Positions 17,423-27,311 of a stretch of DNA of 58,917 bases are shown here, in pieces (within the stretch, counting starts at the first letter, position 1; each line of letters starts with the position of its first letter). Source of the DNA: Bacteroidota bacterium. GTDB taxonomy: Bacteria; Bacteroidota; Bacteroidia; Chitinophagales; Chitinophagaceae. The notes beneath the pieces were generated by a model, which was not told where the DNA came from, made no database searches, and worked only from the letters and a program-made list of their open reading frames with translations. The stretch spans positions 1-58,917 of the forward strand of contig JAEZGI010000028.1 of NCBI GenBank assembly GCA_023416995.1, in the 5' to 3' direction. The position numbers were made by a program, and so were the translations under genes.

Positions 17423-18728
17423 AGTATCTCATCACCCAAATGGGTATAAGCATATAAACGGCCTGGTCAATTATCTGTGGGAGATATCCTCTCGTGATCC
17501 ATTGAAATGATACCAATGCCACAACGATGTATGTTGCAAATTGGAGCTTGTCGGCTCTGCGGATTACATCCCGCAGCCTGCGTAATAATAGTCCCCATAC
17601 GAAGTGACCAACCGATACGCCTATCCATCCAAAAGCAATATAAAATGCAGCGACACTTAAGGTGGCTTCACCACTAAATTTACCCCACCACGCGTCATAT
17701 GCCTGTATTGTAGTAGCCAGCTGAGGGGGCGGATAAAACCGATCTTTATCAGGGTAAATTGAACGCGGAATCATTCGTATAAAAACATAGCCGAACATGG
17801 TGATACCGTAGTCATACTGTGCGTCACGGTTCGGATTATCATATAACCGATACACTGCCATGTCAGCCAGCGCTCCTCTTGTCTGGTCAAAAAATCGTTC
17901 ATACTCAAAAGTCAAAGGGTCGACTTTAATTTTTTCGTAATCTCTTGTGATTAAAGTGAACCGGTTCTCAGTAGAGAACATGATGGCATAGAAAAAAATG
18001 AGCGCCAGTGTTGCCCCTGCGATAAGTCGTTTAGGTGTTAACTCATGGCTGTATAAATAAACGAACAGGATGCCAAAAAGGGATAATAGTATCCGGTACC
18101 TGAAACCCAGCAAAGAGAACAGGAAAAATGCCATACCTATCCAGATCAGTAGTTTTCTTGAGGGTATGCCATAGATAAATGCAAGAACAATGATACAAAT
18201 CAGAGAATCTGTGAAGTTCTGAAGAAAGTAGCTACCGCCTCTTGCGCCGAGGCCCAGCACTTCATTCCCTACAAAAACCTGTTGAATGTTTGCTCCACCA
18301 ATAGCAAGGTTTCCTAATACTATTATGTAGCATCCATAAAAAAGGACAGAGATGATTTTATGGGGATTCCGGATTTCATTTACCTCGGGCAGATCCCATT
18401 TCGGCATTTTATTTCCTGTGCCCCTTAGCCAGTATCCCAGGATAAAGGAAAATATTGCAAGCGTGTTAAAAAAGAACCCCACTCCATAATACCCGGTTAT
18501 ATCTGTCCCAATAATTTCGGATCTGCCATTAAGATAAAAATATAAGGGTGTGAACAACAGGTAGATACTGTATATACTTAATGACCAGAGATAGACGAGG
18601 TTTCTGTTCCATCCGCCTCTGGTTACACCCAGCCGTATTCCTGTAAAAAACAGGACAGCCAGCGTTAAAACAATGAGTAGAATATACTCATTCAGCGGCT
18701 GTGCAAATGTTATATAGCTGTCTGGCAT
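17382..18728 (-). CDS. O-antigen polymerase/ligase-like membrane protein (Wzy-like)
   Basis: About 448 residues from the ATG at 18728; a TTG-initiated frame reaches 18755. Roughly ten to twelve transmembrane segments span the protein, with one long polar loop (about 260-350) containing FDQTRGALADMAVY and RSIYPDKDRFYPPP. This is the arrangement of Wzy polymerases and related repeat-unit polymerases. No strong short motif separates Wzy from WaaL ligase. It overlaps the genes on both sides. A Wzy-type protein in a locus with an ABC exporter and no visible Wzx flippase is unusual. Confidence 0.7.
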   Translation of the reverse strand: MPDSYITFAQPLNEYILLIVLTLAVLFFTGIRLGVTRGGWNRNLVYLWSLSIYSIYLLFTPLYFYLNGRSEIIGTDITGYYGVGFFFNTLAIFSFILGYWLRGTGNKMPKWDLPEVNEIRNPHKIISVLFYGCYIIVLGNLAIGGANIQQVFVGNEVLGLGARGGSYFLQNFTDSLICIIVLAFIYGIPSRKLLIWIGMAFFLFSLLGFRYRILLSLFGILFVYLYSHELTPKRLIAGATLALIFFYAIMFSTENRFTLITRDYEKIKVDPLTFEYERFFDQTRGALADMAVYRLYDNPNRDAQYDYGITMFGYVFIRMIPRSIYPDKDRFYPPPQLATTIQAYDAWWGKFSGEATLSVAAFYIAFGWIGVSVGHFVWGLLLRRLRDVIRRADKLQFATYIVVALVSFQWITRGYLPQIIDQAVYMLIPIWVMRYYAKKNRNATNKPG

Positions 18729-19860
18729 TATATTCGGATGAAAATTCTTCAGCAATCTGATTTGTACGCGATATGATCTCCTGTCTGTTTAGCTTTCCTG
18801 TCATCATATCTTTCATAGCCTCGTAGAAACCTTCTACATCCTCCGAGTCAAGTAATATTGCTAAACCGTTGCTTAGCTTATCTACGGCAGCACCTGTTTG
18901 ACGACTGCAGATCACAGGCAAAGAGGCGGCAATGGCTTCGTTGATAATAAGTCCCCAGCCGTCATACCTGCTGGCAAACACAAAAGCGTCGGCCAGGTTG
19001 AACCAGTAGGGTATCATCGACTTATCCTGGAACCCTAAAAATGTTATCCCAGGGCAGTCTTTGGCCAATGTATCAAGTGAAGTACGCTCGTCCCCATCGC
19101 CGATGATCAGTAAGCGCGCTTTTGACGACGGATCAAGTTTTTTGAAAGCCTTCACCAGGGTATCAATACCCTTCCTCCTGATCAATGATCCGGAAGTAAG
19201 GAAGATAAATTCCCCCTGGCTTTTAAATTTACGATGTAGTGTCTGCAACTGTTCTTTGTCGAGATTCCCTTTTTGAAACAGTTTATGATTGATGTTATAA
19301 GGTAGCTGATATACCGGCTTTTTATAGCCAAAACTTCTGAAACTGTCTTCGGCAGCGCGTCCGATAGCGAGTAAAGCAGTTGTTTTGTTTAACACGGGCC
19401 ACATAAATACCCGTTTGAGCCAGCGTTTTGTTTTGTTATATACCGGAAACACGGGTTCGGTCCAAAAAAACACATCTTTATTTCGCCGGTAATTGTGCAG
19501 AATAGCGAGTACTACGTTTGGCGACCAGTATGTTCCATTCACGACGACATAACGTGATTGATCCGCCGCTATAACCTGTTTGATGTTATTGGCAAGATGA
19601 AAGGAAGAAACTTTTTTTTGAACAAGCCGTGCAACCAGGTTGTCTTTTAGTATCACAACTTTATAGCTTCCCGAAGAGGCCGGCAGACTCCATTGCCGGT
19701 CATGTTCCTTAAGACTATAATAAATCACTGTCAGGCTGAACCATTCTGTCAGTGCATCAAAGAAGTCTAGTTGATAAGGCGTAGGCATGTTGGTATAGAA
19801 ACTTAATGCCGGTTTGACCAATGATCCACCGTTATCTGAAAGAGATATCTCCTGGTTCAT
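18688..19860 (-). CDS. Glycosyltransferase family 4
   Basis: 390 residues. The N-terminus has LSFYTNMPTPYQLDFFDAL, frequent in GT4 enzymes of EPS loci. The C-terminal half has FLTSGSLIRRKGIDTLVKAF, RLLIIGDGDERTSL and the donor-binding DAFVFASRYDGWGLIINEAI. It overlaps the next gene by about 40 bases and ends with a tyrosine/cysteine-rich tail. Linkage and donor unknown. Confidence 0.92.
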   Translation of the reverse strand: MNQEISLSDNGGSLVKPALSFYTNMPTPYQLDFFDALTEWFSLTVIYYSLKEHDRQWSLPASSGSYKVVILKDNLVARLVQKKVSSFHLANNIKQVIAADQSRYVVVNGTYWSPNVVLAILHNYRRNKDVFFWTEPVFPVYNKTKRWLKRVFMWPVLNKTTALLAIGRAAEDSFRSFGYKKPVYQLPYNINHKLFQKGNLDKEQLQTLHRKFKSQGEFIFLTSGSLIRRKGIDTLVKAFKKLDPSSKARLLIIGDGDERTSLDTLAKDCPGITFLGFQDKSMIPYWFNLADAFVFASRYDGWGLIINEAIAASLPVICSRQTGAAVDKLSNGLAILLDSEDVEGFYEAMKDMMTGKLNRQEIISRTNQIAEEFSSEYNARQLYNICTAAE

Positions 19861-19861
19861 A

Positions 19862-21517
19862 CTATCGCCTGCTCTTTCCTTCTGAATAAATTTTCCATGC
19901 CTTTTGAATCAGGCTGTTAGTAGGTTGATCATTGAACCATGGCCTGAACAGGAATATATTTCCCTGTTTAAGCGAGGCTACAAGATTTGCAATGTTTTCC
20001 GCTTCAGAGCCTTTCAATCCTTCCGGCACATTGATTACTTTGAAGGCCTCTGGATATACAGACTTCACTTCTTTTTCCAACAAGATATTTTCAAACTTAA
20101 GATCAGAGAAAGGAGCGGTATAAGCATAATACGAAATACGCTCGTGCTCGGGAATAATAAGAACATCAGGGCACAATTCAACCAGTCTCTTAAATATGGT
20201 ATAATCCATAACTTTTCCTGCTTCATCCACATTTGTGTCAACATAGAAGATCGTGCAGCCCCAGCGTTTTTTTGCATACTTAATTTTGCGAAGCATTGTA
20301 GCCACGGGGTCCTTCACTGCGAGATGCTCAATCCAGTTTCCCTGCTTATTAAATACGACGGAATCCGGTCTTATGCAAATTCCGGTTTTGAAACCTTCTT
20401 TACGAAAAAGTTTGAAAAAATCATCTGCTATCGCATTCATCTCGGGAGCGAGCTTTTCCAGTAGTTCCGGGGAACCGACATATGACCACGGATGTGGGTA
20501 CTCCTGCCCTTCTATGTCCCAAACGATCATACCCTGAGCATCAAGTTCTTTCATCGTCGATATGCTCCGCCGGCCAAAGTCTAAAACTTTGTTACGAAAA
20601 ATTGCTCTGCCCGCAGCTGTCCTTATATTAATATCATTTAAGGGTGCGACAGACCAGTTCCTGGCATTATTCTCATATTTAGTCCCTGTATATGAAGAAA
20701 GATACAATTCACCAATAGGTCGCCTGTCAGTCCAGCCGATTTTAACCGGTTGTTTTGCCCGGAAATTTGACAATGACCTGGCCGCTACCGATTCAATCGC
20801 CGCATTGGGTTTTGAAAACTTAACGGCTATGGTATACTCAAAAGTTTTACCGGGTTGCAGCTTCAATTGTACTGCGGGATCAAAATCCTGCATACCATTG
20901 TATGGATGATTGCCTGTCCAAAGTTTGTATAAAGAACCGTTGTTAGACTTTTCCTCCATAAATCCGGTATAAACCTTTTTATCGGGCAATGGATTTTCAA
21001 TTGTGACATTAAAGTTGTCCATCTCGGCACGAACGAAGCCTGGTGAACTTATGTTATTGGAATAGTAAGGAAAGTATTGTTGGAAATTTTTGGGTCTCTT
21101 ACTAAAAACAAACGATAAAGGGGAAAAGCTCAGACCATTGAACACTTCTGCCTGGGTGGTGTTGGTAATCTTTATATCGATAAAAAGCGTATCAACCACC
21201 TGCCGGTATTCACAGCTTACTTTACCCCATATAAAATTAGCTGTATATTCTTTTTTAGTATGGTTCCAGCTATGAGACTGAAGATGCGACCAACCTACAG
21301 TTTCTCCACCGCTTTTTTTTGTTGTTTTATAAGATTCGGGTGTGAATAGTCTGCCAGACTTTTTAGAAAGGTCAATCAGGGCTTCATTACCATAAGTGAG
21401 TTTCTGGATTCCCCAGGGTCCTGAATACTCGACTTTAAGCTGCTGGGCAAACAGGTGGCTTCCCATGGGGCAACTGGCATAAACCAACATAATCACATTT
21501 CTCAATACCTTTTTCAT
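19862..21517 (-). CDS. Secreted glycosidase-like protein of unknown family
   Basis: 551 residues. A signal peptide (residues 1-25, ending LFAQ) predicts export. The first ~270 residues look like a beta-sandwich (alternating strands, KVSCEYRQVVDTLFIDIKI). The second half looks like a TIM barrel, with acidic patches on strand ends: GMIVWDIEGQEYPHPW, GICIRPDS, IFYVDTNVD and VLIIPEHE. This layout is common in glycoside hydrolases that cut or trim polysaccharides. I cannot name the family. It is the only obvious exported enzyme inside the glycosyltransferase block and sits 1 base from its neighbour, so it is cotranscribed with EPS synthesis. Confidence 0.6.
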   Translation of the reverse strand: MKKVLRNVIMLVYASCPMGSHLFAQQLKVEYSGPWGIQKLTYGNEALIDLSKKSGRLFTPESYKTTKKSGGETVGWSHLQSHSWNHTKKEYTANFIWGKVSCEYRQVVDTLFIDIKITNTTQAEVFNGLSFSPLSFVFSKRPKNFQQYFPYYSNNISSPGFVRAEMDNFNVTIENPLPDKKVYTGFMEEKSNNGSLYKLWTGNHPYNGMQDFDPAVQLKLQPGKTFEYTIAVKFSKPNAAIESVAARSLSNFRAKQPVKIGWTDRRPIGELYLSSYTGTKYENNARNWSVAPLNDINIRTAAGRAIFRNKVLDFGRRSISTMKELDAQGMIVWDIEGQEYPHPWSYVGSPELLEKLAPEMNAIADDFFKLFRKEGFKTGICIRPDSVVFNKQGNWIEHLAVKDPVATMLRKIKYAKKRWGCTIFYVDTNVDEAGKVMDYTIFKRLVELCPDVLIIPEHERISYYAYTAPFSDLKFENILLEKEVKSVYPEAFKVINVPEGLKGSEAENIANLVASLKQGNIFLFRPWFNDQPTNSLIQKAWKIYSEGKSRR

Positions 21518-22743
21518 CTTGTAAGTGTTTGCACGAATGCGTTCAATCGTTCTTTGTAATTGTCCCAGGTGTATTGCAGGGCACTTTGTCTTGCGTTTTC
21601 ACGCATCTGTTGAAACTCGTGATCGGTCAAACTTCTTAGTTTATGAATTGCTTCGGCAATAGCGTTCGAATCGCGGATGGGAACAACATAGCCATTAACG
21701 CCGTCTGATATCAGTTCGGCAGCATTTGTATTCGGAGTTGTAATCACCGGCAGACCGGCACCCATAGCCTCAACCGTAACAAGGCCAAATCCTTCCAGAA
21801 CACTTGGAAAAACCAGCGCATCGTAATTACTATATAATTTGAATAATTCAGATTGGGTAACCCCCTTTTGATATTCATAAAGATGTGCATGTTTGCGGAA
21901 TGTTTTGCCATCTCCATGTACATTTCCAATGATGTGTAATTCAACGCTGGATTTTGGGAATTTTTTGATTGCTTCCAACAGGTAACTTATACCCTTTCTT
22001 TGCGTTATTTTTCCTGCATACAGCAATTTCAGGGGGCGGCCGGTGAAACTTTTCGAAGCGGCTTCATATGTGATAGCGTTGGCATCAAAGCCGAGAGGAA
22101 TGACTTCGATCTTTTTGGAACTGACACCTTCTTCAACCAGGGTCTTTTTCAGGAATGAGGAAATGGCGACGACTTTGTCGGCAAGTATCGGTTCCTGTAT
22201 TAACCTATCGCTGTATTCGGGTGGCAGCGAGGTAAAGTCAATGCTTTCCGCCCATTCTGGTTGCAAACTTGCTTCCTCAGTCAAAAGGCGGTTGGCGTAT
22301 GGCAGATGCGCAATAGTCATTTCACACACTGTTTTGGCTCCGGTGCTTTTAGCCGATTGCAGGCTTCGAAAACAACTGCCCTGGAAGCCCCAGAATATAT
22401 CAAATCGTTGACGGGTGAGCCGACGGGCGATATCCGCATCAAAACGGATATCACGTCGAAACACAAGATCATTTACCTCCTTAGTGTTACCTTTTAGTTT
22501 CCGCATCAGCAACTCGCGCACCTCGTATCTCCAGTTAGCATTTACATGCCCACCACCAAGTCCTTTCAGGTATCGCCGGGAGAGCATATTGAAATTTAAT
22601 TTTTCAGACAGTTCCTGGAGAAATATGTTTGAAAGATAACTGCTCGTATAAAACCTTTTGAGATAACCAAGTTCAAACAAGGTTTTGGCTACATGATAAG
22701 AGTGTTGTTTGCCGGAATGTGAAATTATAACTGAGGTCTTCAT
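21514..22743 (-). CDS. Glycosyltransferase family 4
   Basis: 409 residues. GT-B fold with VIISHSGKQHSYHVAKTLF at the N-terminus. The second half has PLKLLYAGKITQRKGISYLL, ELHIIGNVHGDG and the donor block DALVFPSVLEGFGLVTVEAM. It overlaps the start of the glycosidase-like gene by 4 bases, so the two are coupled. The acceptor side (FDIFWGFQGSCFRSLQSAK) resembles fungal-like GT4 proteins seen in exopolysaccharide loci. Confidence 0.92.
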   Translation of the reverse strand: MKTSVIISHSGKQHSYHVAKTLFELGYLKRFYTSSYLSNIFLQELSEKLNFNMLSRRYLKGLGGGHVNANWRYEVRELLMRKLKGNTKEVNDLVFRRDIRFDADIARRLTRQRFDIFWGFQGSCFRSLQSAKSTGAKTVCEMTIAHLPYANRLLTEEASLQPEWAESIDFTSLPPEYSDRLIQEPILADKVVAISSFLKKTLVEEGVSSKKIEVIPLGFDANAITYEAASKSFTGRPLKLLYAGKITQRKGISYLLEAIKKFPKSSVELHIIGNVHGDGKTFRKHAHLYEYQKGVTQSELFKLYSNYDALVFPSVLEGFGLVTVEAMGAGLPVITTPNTNAAELISDGVNGYVVPIRDSNAIAEAIHKLRSLTDHEFQQMRENARQSALQYTWDNYKERLNAFVQTLTR

Positions 22744-22768
22744 TTAAATTAAGGCGAGCCCGGTTTAA

Positions 22769-23920
22769 CTATACTATATTATTGAAAGCTGACAACGTGA
22801 GTACTACATTACGCTCCCAACTTGCAGTTGCTATATACCGTTCCCAACCTTTGTTTATTTGTTCCTGGTCGGTTAACATAAGCTTTCTGATACCTTCGGC
22901 GAGTGCAGCAACATTGTTTTGCGGCACTACCATACCAAGGCCGAATTCGACAACAGTCTGGTTAAGAGAACTGCTGTTAGCTGATACAATCACCTTTTTT
23001 CGATAAGGTGCGATCTTATTTAATATACCGCTCTGTGAAACAAAAGATGCGTTGTAATACAATATTATTATATCACAGGTATCAATAGCCGCATTCATTT
23101 CCCCGTCTGTAAGATATCTCTCCTTCCAGGTAACCCGCTCGTTAAGGTTGTGTTGGCGGATCAGTTCGAGGTAGTCAGCGGTTTCCACTGAAGAATTTGA
23201 ACGTGCCCCGGCTACCAGAAGCTGAAACGACTGAAGTTCCGGCAAGGAATTAATGATAAGATCATAGCTTTTCTCACGGCGTATGTTACCGATGACACCT
23301 AATAGAGATCTGCCAGAGGCAGCAGATTTAAGTTCTGCTGCAAACTCATTATCGTATGAGCCTGGAGGATAAATTCCATGTGGCACTTTGACTTTCAAGG
23401 CCTGGCTGTTGTAATACGACCGGTCCGGAAGAAAGCCATGATACATTGCAACATCCATCAAACGCATCACTTTGTTCATTGTATAACGCGAAAGCCACGT
23501 ATTGACAAAATACCGGTCCCTGTCAGGATCATGGAGTATCACGCCAAACTTATGATAAGCTTTAAGTTTCATGAATAATTGTGACCACCAGAAAGCACTT
23601 AACTGTTCGAAGTCGTTGAAGATAACGATGGAAGGTTCTGCATTTTTCAGCAACCGGTAAAAGCGCAGTGGATTCACAAAACTGCGATAGACAAAATGAA
23701 GTTTTCTTAACAACTTATTTTTAAACGCAGGCTTATCAGTCATCAGGATACGGATTACCCGACCTTCGGAAAAAGCGGCATTTTCAGGCATCACCATTGT
23801 AACTTGCTCTACAAGCGGATGCCTGGAATACTCCGGGTGCAGCATCAGAGCATACTCGAAATTGCCTCCGAAGCTATTCACATTATAGAGTATAACTTTC
23901 ACCTTATTATCTATTCCCAA
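22769..23920 (-). CDS. Glycosyltransferase (GT-B fold)
   Basis: Up to 383 residues from TTG 23920; a GTG at 23902 giving MKVILYNVNSFGG is equally plausible because it follows the previous stop. No ATG is available. The second half has SLLGVIGNIRREKSYDLII, FQLLVAGARSN and CDIIILYYNASFVSQSGILN, a divergent GT4 pattern. It may use an uncommon donor. Specificity not readable. Confidence 0.8.
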   Translation of the reverse strand: MGIDNKVKVILYNVNSFGGNFEYALMLHPEYSRHPLVEQVTMVMPENAAFSEGRVIRILMTDKPAFKNKLLRKLHFVYRSFVNPLRFYRLLKNAEPSIVIFNDFEQLSAFWWSQLFMKLKAYHKFGVILHDPDRDRYFVNTWLSRYTMNKVMRLMDVAMYHGFLPDRSYYNSQALKVKVPHGIYPPGSYDNEFAAELKSAASGRSLLGVIGNIRREKSYDLIINSLPELQSFQLLVAGARSNSSVETADYLELIRQHNLNERVTWKERYLTDGEMNAAIDTCDIIILYYNASFVSQSGILNKIAPYRKKVIVSANSSSLNQTVVEFGLGMVVPQNNVAALAEGIRKLMLTDQEQINKGWERYIATASWERNVVLTLSAFNNIV

Positions 23921-25146
23921 ACCGAAGCAAGGTATCTACTGGTTGAATTCATTTCTGTGGCCACAGCCTGTCTTTTTTGAGCATATTCAGATAGTGCATC
24001 CAGATTTTCAATGCAATACATAATCTTTTTTGCCAGATCATCTGCATCTTCATCTCTTATCTTCACCCCTGCGCCAAACTGGTCCATTGCTTCGGAAAGC
24101 CAGGTGTTTTCCGTGACGATCATGGGTATGCCCGAACAGGCCGCTTCAATAGCGACACCGGATATCCGGTTAAAATATATTTTTCTGCGATAAGGTAAAA
24201 CCAGCACATCGGCCTGTTGCAGGTAATCATTATACTCCTTGTCATCTAATACCTTTTCAATTAGGTGAACCTGTTTAGCTTGTCTTAAGGCATCTGAAAT
24301 CAGGACCTGTTTGAAATCATAGTCAAAGGTTGGCACGGACCACTGGATTATAAACTTAGCATTCAGCTGCTTATTGGCAGTAAGCAAGGATATAATGGCA
24401 TCCTGCAAAAGGTCGATACCCTTATCAAAAACAGAAACACCCAATATCACAAAGGTGCAGGGCTTACCCGCGGGCCGGACATTGTGTGTCTTTGCGTTTA
24501 GTACTGCATTGAGCCCGGCAGCAGGGCTGGGAAATACCCTGAATTTCACATTTGCCAGCGTTTCATATTCCCGGGATGTAATATGGCTATCACCCGCCAG
24601 CACAACTTCACCTTTTTCTACATTTTTGCTGAAGCCCTTCAGGATTGTCTTCAGCAATTTGGAAGTACGTTTAAAATGAAATGAAGAAAAATCCTTGTTA
24701 TATACGGCTTCACTCATCAATATGAAAGCAACCAACCGGTTGAAGCGTTTGTGAAGAAACTGTCTACACAAAAAACGCCATGCTATCAACTGATATATTC
24801 TGGCTGAGGGCAACAGGATACAGTCAACCGGACCGGTTATTTTAAATACCTTTTTTGTTTGCGTCCAGACCCGATAGTTGTGCAGAAAAACATTGATGTA
24901 CCTTCTCAGGGGATTCTTATGGTTATAGATCCCGGACCAGTTGTTATGAGAATAAGCGGGCAACACCTGGAACTCTTCCCTGATTCGGCTATCAATTGCT
25001 TCATTGCCGGCGATATAGACCTCGCAACCTGCATCAATATGGATTCGCCGAATGGCTTTTATCCACGTATAATAATGGCCCTCATAGTTAATAAGCGCTT
25101 CCTCACATATAAGCAGCTTTTTACCTTTTAGCTGGTCCGTTTTCAT
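23911..25146 (-). CDS. Glycosyltransferase family 4-like
   Basis: About 411 residues from the ATG at 25146. The N-terminus KKLLICEEALINYEGHYYTW is followed by a basic middle region rich in Arg/Lys and aromatic residues. The donor half has CTFVILGVSVFDKGIDLLQ, QADVLVLPYRRKIYFNRISG and GVAIEAACSGIPMIVTEN. It overlaps the next gene by at least 1 base (10 bases if that gene uses its TTG). Confidence 0.85.
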   Translation of the reverse strand: MKTDQLKGKKLLICEEALINYEGHYYTWIKAIRRIHIDAGCEVYIAGNEAIDSRIREEFQVLPAYSHNNWSGIYNHKNPLRRYINVFLHNYRVWTQTKKVFKITGPVDCILLPSARIYQLIAWRFLCRQFLHKRFNRLVAFILMSEAVYNKDFSSFHFKRTSKLLKTILKGFSKNVEKGEVVLAGDSHITSREYETLANVKFRVFPSPAAGLNAVLNAKTHNVRPAGKPCTFVILGVSVFDKGIDLLQDAIISLLTANKQLNAKFIIQWSVPTFDYDFKQVLISDALRQAKQVHLIEKVLDDKEYNDYLQQADVLVLPYRRKIYFNRISGVAIEAACSGIPMIVTENTWLSEAMDQFGAGVKIRDEDADDLAKKIMYCIENLDALSEYAQKRQAVATEMNSTSRYLASVWE

Positions 25147-25164
25147 CAAAGTACTTTAAGCTGC

Positions 25165-26394
25165 TTAGTGTTCAATAACTTTTACACGCGGGTGAGGCAC
25201 AATGAATTTACCTCCGCTCTTCAAATAAGAAGCATATTTCTGGCGGAAGAAGTCAAGAAAGTTCCAGCTTAGTAACAGGTAGTAATCCGGCTGGTTGACC
25301 AGGCTGTTTTCTTCGACGATGGGGATATGCGTTCCAGGTGTAAGCTTTCCTATCTTAAACTGGTTTACCTCAGTTGCCAGTTCAACTAACTCAGGGCCGA
25401 TGTTGCAGTAATTTAATAAAGTACTGCCTTTCAAAGGCGCACCGAGCGCGTACACAGATTTTTTCTGAGCTTTAAGCTCTTTAAGCAAATTTACCAACTC
25501 GTCACGGTTGATCTCCACCTGTTTGGTGAACTCATGATAGGTCTCTATTTTATTGATCCCAGCTTTTTCTTCTGCTTTAAGCGCTTCTTCGATGGTTGGC
25601 GATGTTGCATGAATTGAATTCTCCAGGCCCACGTACAAAACAAAGGATCCCCCGTGCACATCATAATAGTCCACGTCAAGCAAACGCATGCCGTGTTGTT
25701 CAAAAGCCCGTTTCAGGGGAGTGATTGAGTGCATCATGGTATGTTCATGATAGAAGTGATCAAACTCGAGCTTTTCCAGGACATCTTTCATGTATACACA
25801 CTGGGTGAGGAAGACTGTCTTTTCTGTCATCACTTCTTTAAGGCCTATAATAAAATCATGCAGGTCTGGAATGTGATAAAACACGGCTGTAGCCGTTATG
25901 AGGTCGGGTTTTATATTAAGCGCTTTAATAGCTTTCGCACTGGTGCTGTTCCAAAAGGTTTCGCAAACGGTAATGCCCCTGGACCGACATAGTTTACCGG
26001 TCCTCGCACCTGGATCAACGCCAAGCACACGCATGCCTCTCTTTCTGAAGATGTCAAGCAAGGTGCCGTCGTTTGCTCCAATATCAATAACAAGGGAATT
26101 TTCTGCCAGCTCATATTTGAATATTGTTCTTTCAACCATCGAATTAAAATGCGTTACAACAGGCATGTTAACGCCGGTGATATAAGGATGGTTAGAGAAC
26201 ATGAACTCCATTGAAGGAAATTCTTCGAGTTGGACCTGCCAACAATCGGTACAGACATCCATTGCGAAAGGAAATTTTAGTTCCCTGTCTTTTTCTGATT
26301 CGGCCGGAAAATGATTACCGTTTGGTTGCTCCCCCAGATCTATGAATCTTTCAAGGGCCAGGGATCCGCAATTCATGCATTTTGTATTTTTCAT
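25165..26394 (-). CDS. Sugar C-methyltransferase with N-terminal zinc motif (NovU/TylCIII type)
   Basis: About 409 residues from the ATG at 26394, which starts 2 bases after the epimerase stop. Two CxxC pairs (CMNC at 6-9, CTDC at 48-51) form the zinc-binding head. The SAM site VIDIGANDGTLLDIF lies near residue 100 with VLGVDPGA after it. The C-terminal half carries GAPLKGSTLLNY and NQFKIGKLTPGTHIPI, the conserved C-methyltransferase tail. The family methylates C-3 of keto-deoxysugars to give branched sugars. Its partners here are an NAD-dependent epimerase/dehydratase and a 3,5-epimerase-like protein. Confidence 0.9.
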   Translation of the reverse strand: MKNTKCMNCGSLALERFIDLGEQPNGNHFPAESEKDRELKFPFAMDVCTDCWQVQLEEFPSMEFMFSNHPYITGVNMPVVTHFNSMVERTIFKYELAENSLVIDIGANDGTLLDIFRKRGMRVLGVDPGARTGKLCRSRGITVCETFWNSTSAKAIKALNIKPDLITATAVFYHIPDLHDFIIGLKEVMTEKTVFLTQCVYMKDVLEKLEFDHFYHEHTMMHSITPLKRAFEQHGMRLLDVDYYDVHGGSFVLYVGLENSIHATSPTIEEALKAEEKAGINKIETYHEFTKQVEINRDELVNLLKELKAQKKSVYALGAPLKGSTLLNYCNIGPELVELATEVNQFKIGKLTPGTHIPIVEENSLVNQPDYYLLLSWNFLDFFRQKYASYLKSGGKFIVPHPRVKVIEH

Positions 26395-26396
26395 AC

Positions 26397-27311
26397 TTAG
26401 TTGGTTATGATTTGACGCTGCCACCAGCGACAGGTTTGTTCTAATCTATGATGAAATGATTTTTTAGGCTGCCATCTAACGATGTTGTTTAGCAGGGAAG
26501 TATCTGCGACAACCATATCAGTAATTAAATCCTTTTCGGTAGGCTCAGCAAATGTTACCTGACCGGACAGTTTATAAATTGCTGCGATCTCAGATACCAG
26601 GTTGCGGACTGAAATTGCATTACCGCTTGCAATATTAACAGCGTCCGTGACATCTTTATGTAAAAGATCAGCGATAGCTTCGCCCACATCTTCGATATGT
26701 AAGAAGTCCCGTAATGACAACGCAGCATCAAAACTGAGGTGTTCGCCGCGTAATAAACGAATGCAGGTTTTAGGAATCAGACGTTTTACATCTTCACCTT
26801 CGCCAAAAGGATTGAAGAAACGAAGCCAGGCAAAAGACAATTGTTCCTGTTCAAAGTACCGGCGAAGCACCCAGTATGTTGCGAGTTTTGCGCCTCCATA
26901 CAATAATAGCGGTTTCAAATTCGTGGCATGTTCATTAAGAGGTTCACCACCCGACCAATCATACTCAGCACTCGTCCCGGCAAATAAACAACGCGATCCA
27001 CCATTCTCCACAAATGCCCGTGCTATATTCATATTGATAGTTACCCAGTCAAGATTTGCAGGATCGGTCCAATAAGTGCCCTGACCGGTACACCATGCCA
27101 GTTGAATCAGAAACCTGGGTTCAACAGCTTTGAACAATGCATGCACATCGTCTTTTGAGGCAAGATCACATTGATGCCAGTGAACCCATGGCTGGGTTTC
27201 ACCAGGTTGCGAACGAAATGTTGCGTGAATCTCGTAATCTGTGCGGGACAAAGCATTTATTACAGCTGATCCGATAAAACCAGTGCCGCCGGTTATCAAC
27301 ACCCTATTCAT
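26397..27311 (-). CDS. NAD-dependent sugar epimerase/dehydratase/reductase
   Basis: About 304 residues from the ATG at 27311, which overlaps the stop of the 3,5-epimerase gene. The cofactor motif VLITGGTGFIGSAVINAL is at the N-terminus. LFAGTSAEYDW supplies the catalytic Ser/Thr and LLYGGAKLATYWVLRRYF the Tyr and Lys. The SDR type suggests 4-ketoreduction or epimerisation of a nucleotide-bound deoxysugar. With the flanking C-methyltransferase and RmlC-like protein it likely completes a branched deoxyhexose. The exact product is not readable. Confidence 0.87.
   Translation of the reverse strand: MNRVLITGGTGFIGSAVINALSRTDYEIHATFRSQPGETQPWVHWHQCDLASKDDVHALFKAVEPRFLIQLAWCTGQGTYWTDPANLDWVTINMNIARAFVENGGSRCLFAGTSAEYDWSGGEPLNEHATNLKPLLLYGGAKLATYWVLRRYFEQEQLSFAWLRFFNPFGEGEDVKRLIPKTCIRLLRGEHLSFDAALSLRDFLHIEDVGEAIADLLHKDVTDAVNIASGNAISVRNLVSEIAAIYKLSGQVTFAEPTEKDLITDMVVADTSLLNNIVRWQPKKSFHHRLEQTCRWWQRQIITN

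Noticed and set aside
19904..20464. 186-codon plus-strand ORF opposite the glycosidase-like gene
   Set aside because: Antisense shadow with no family pattern.
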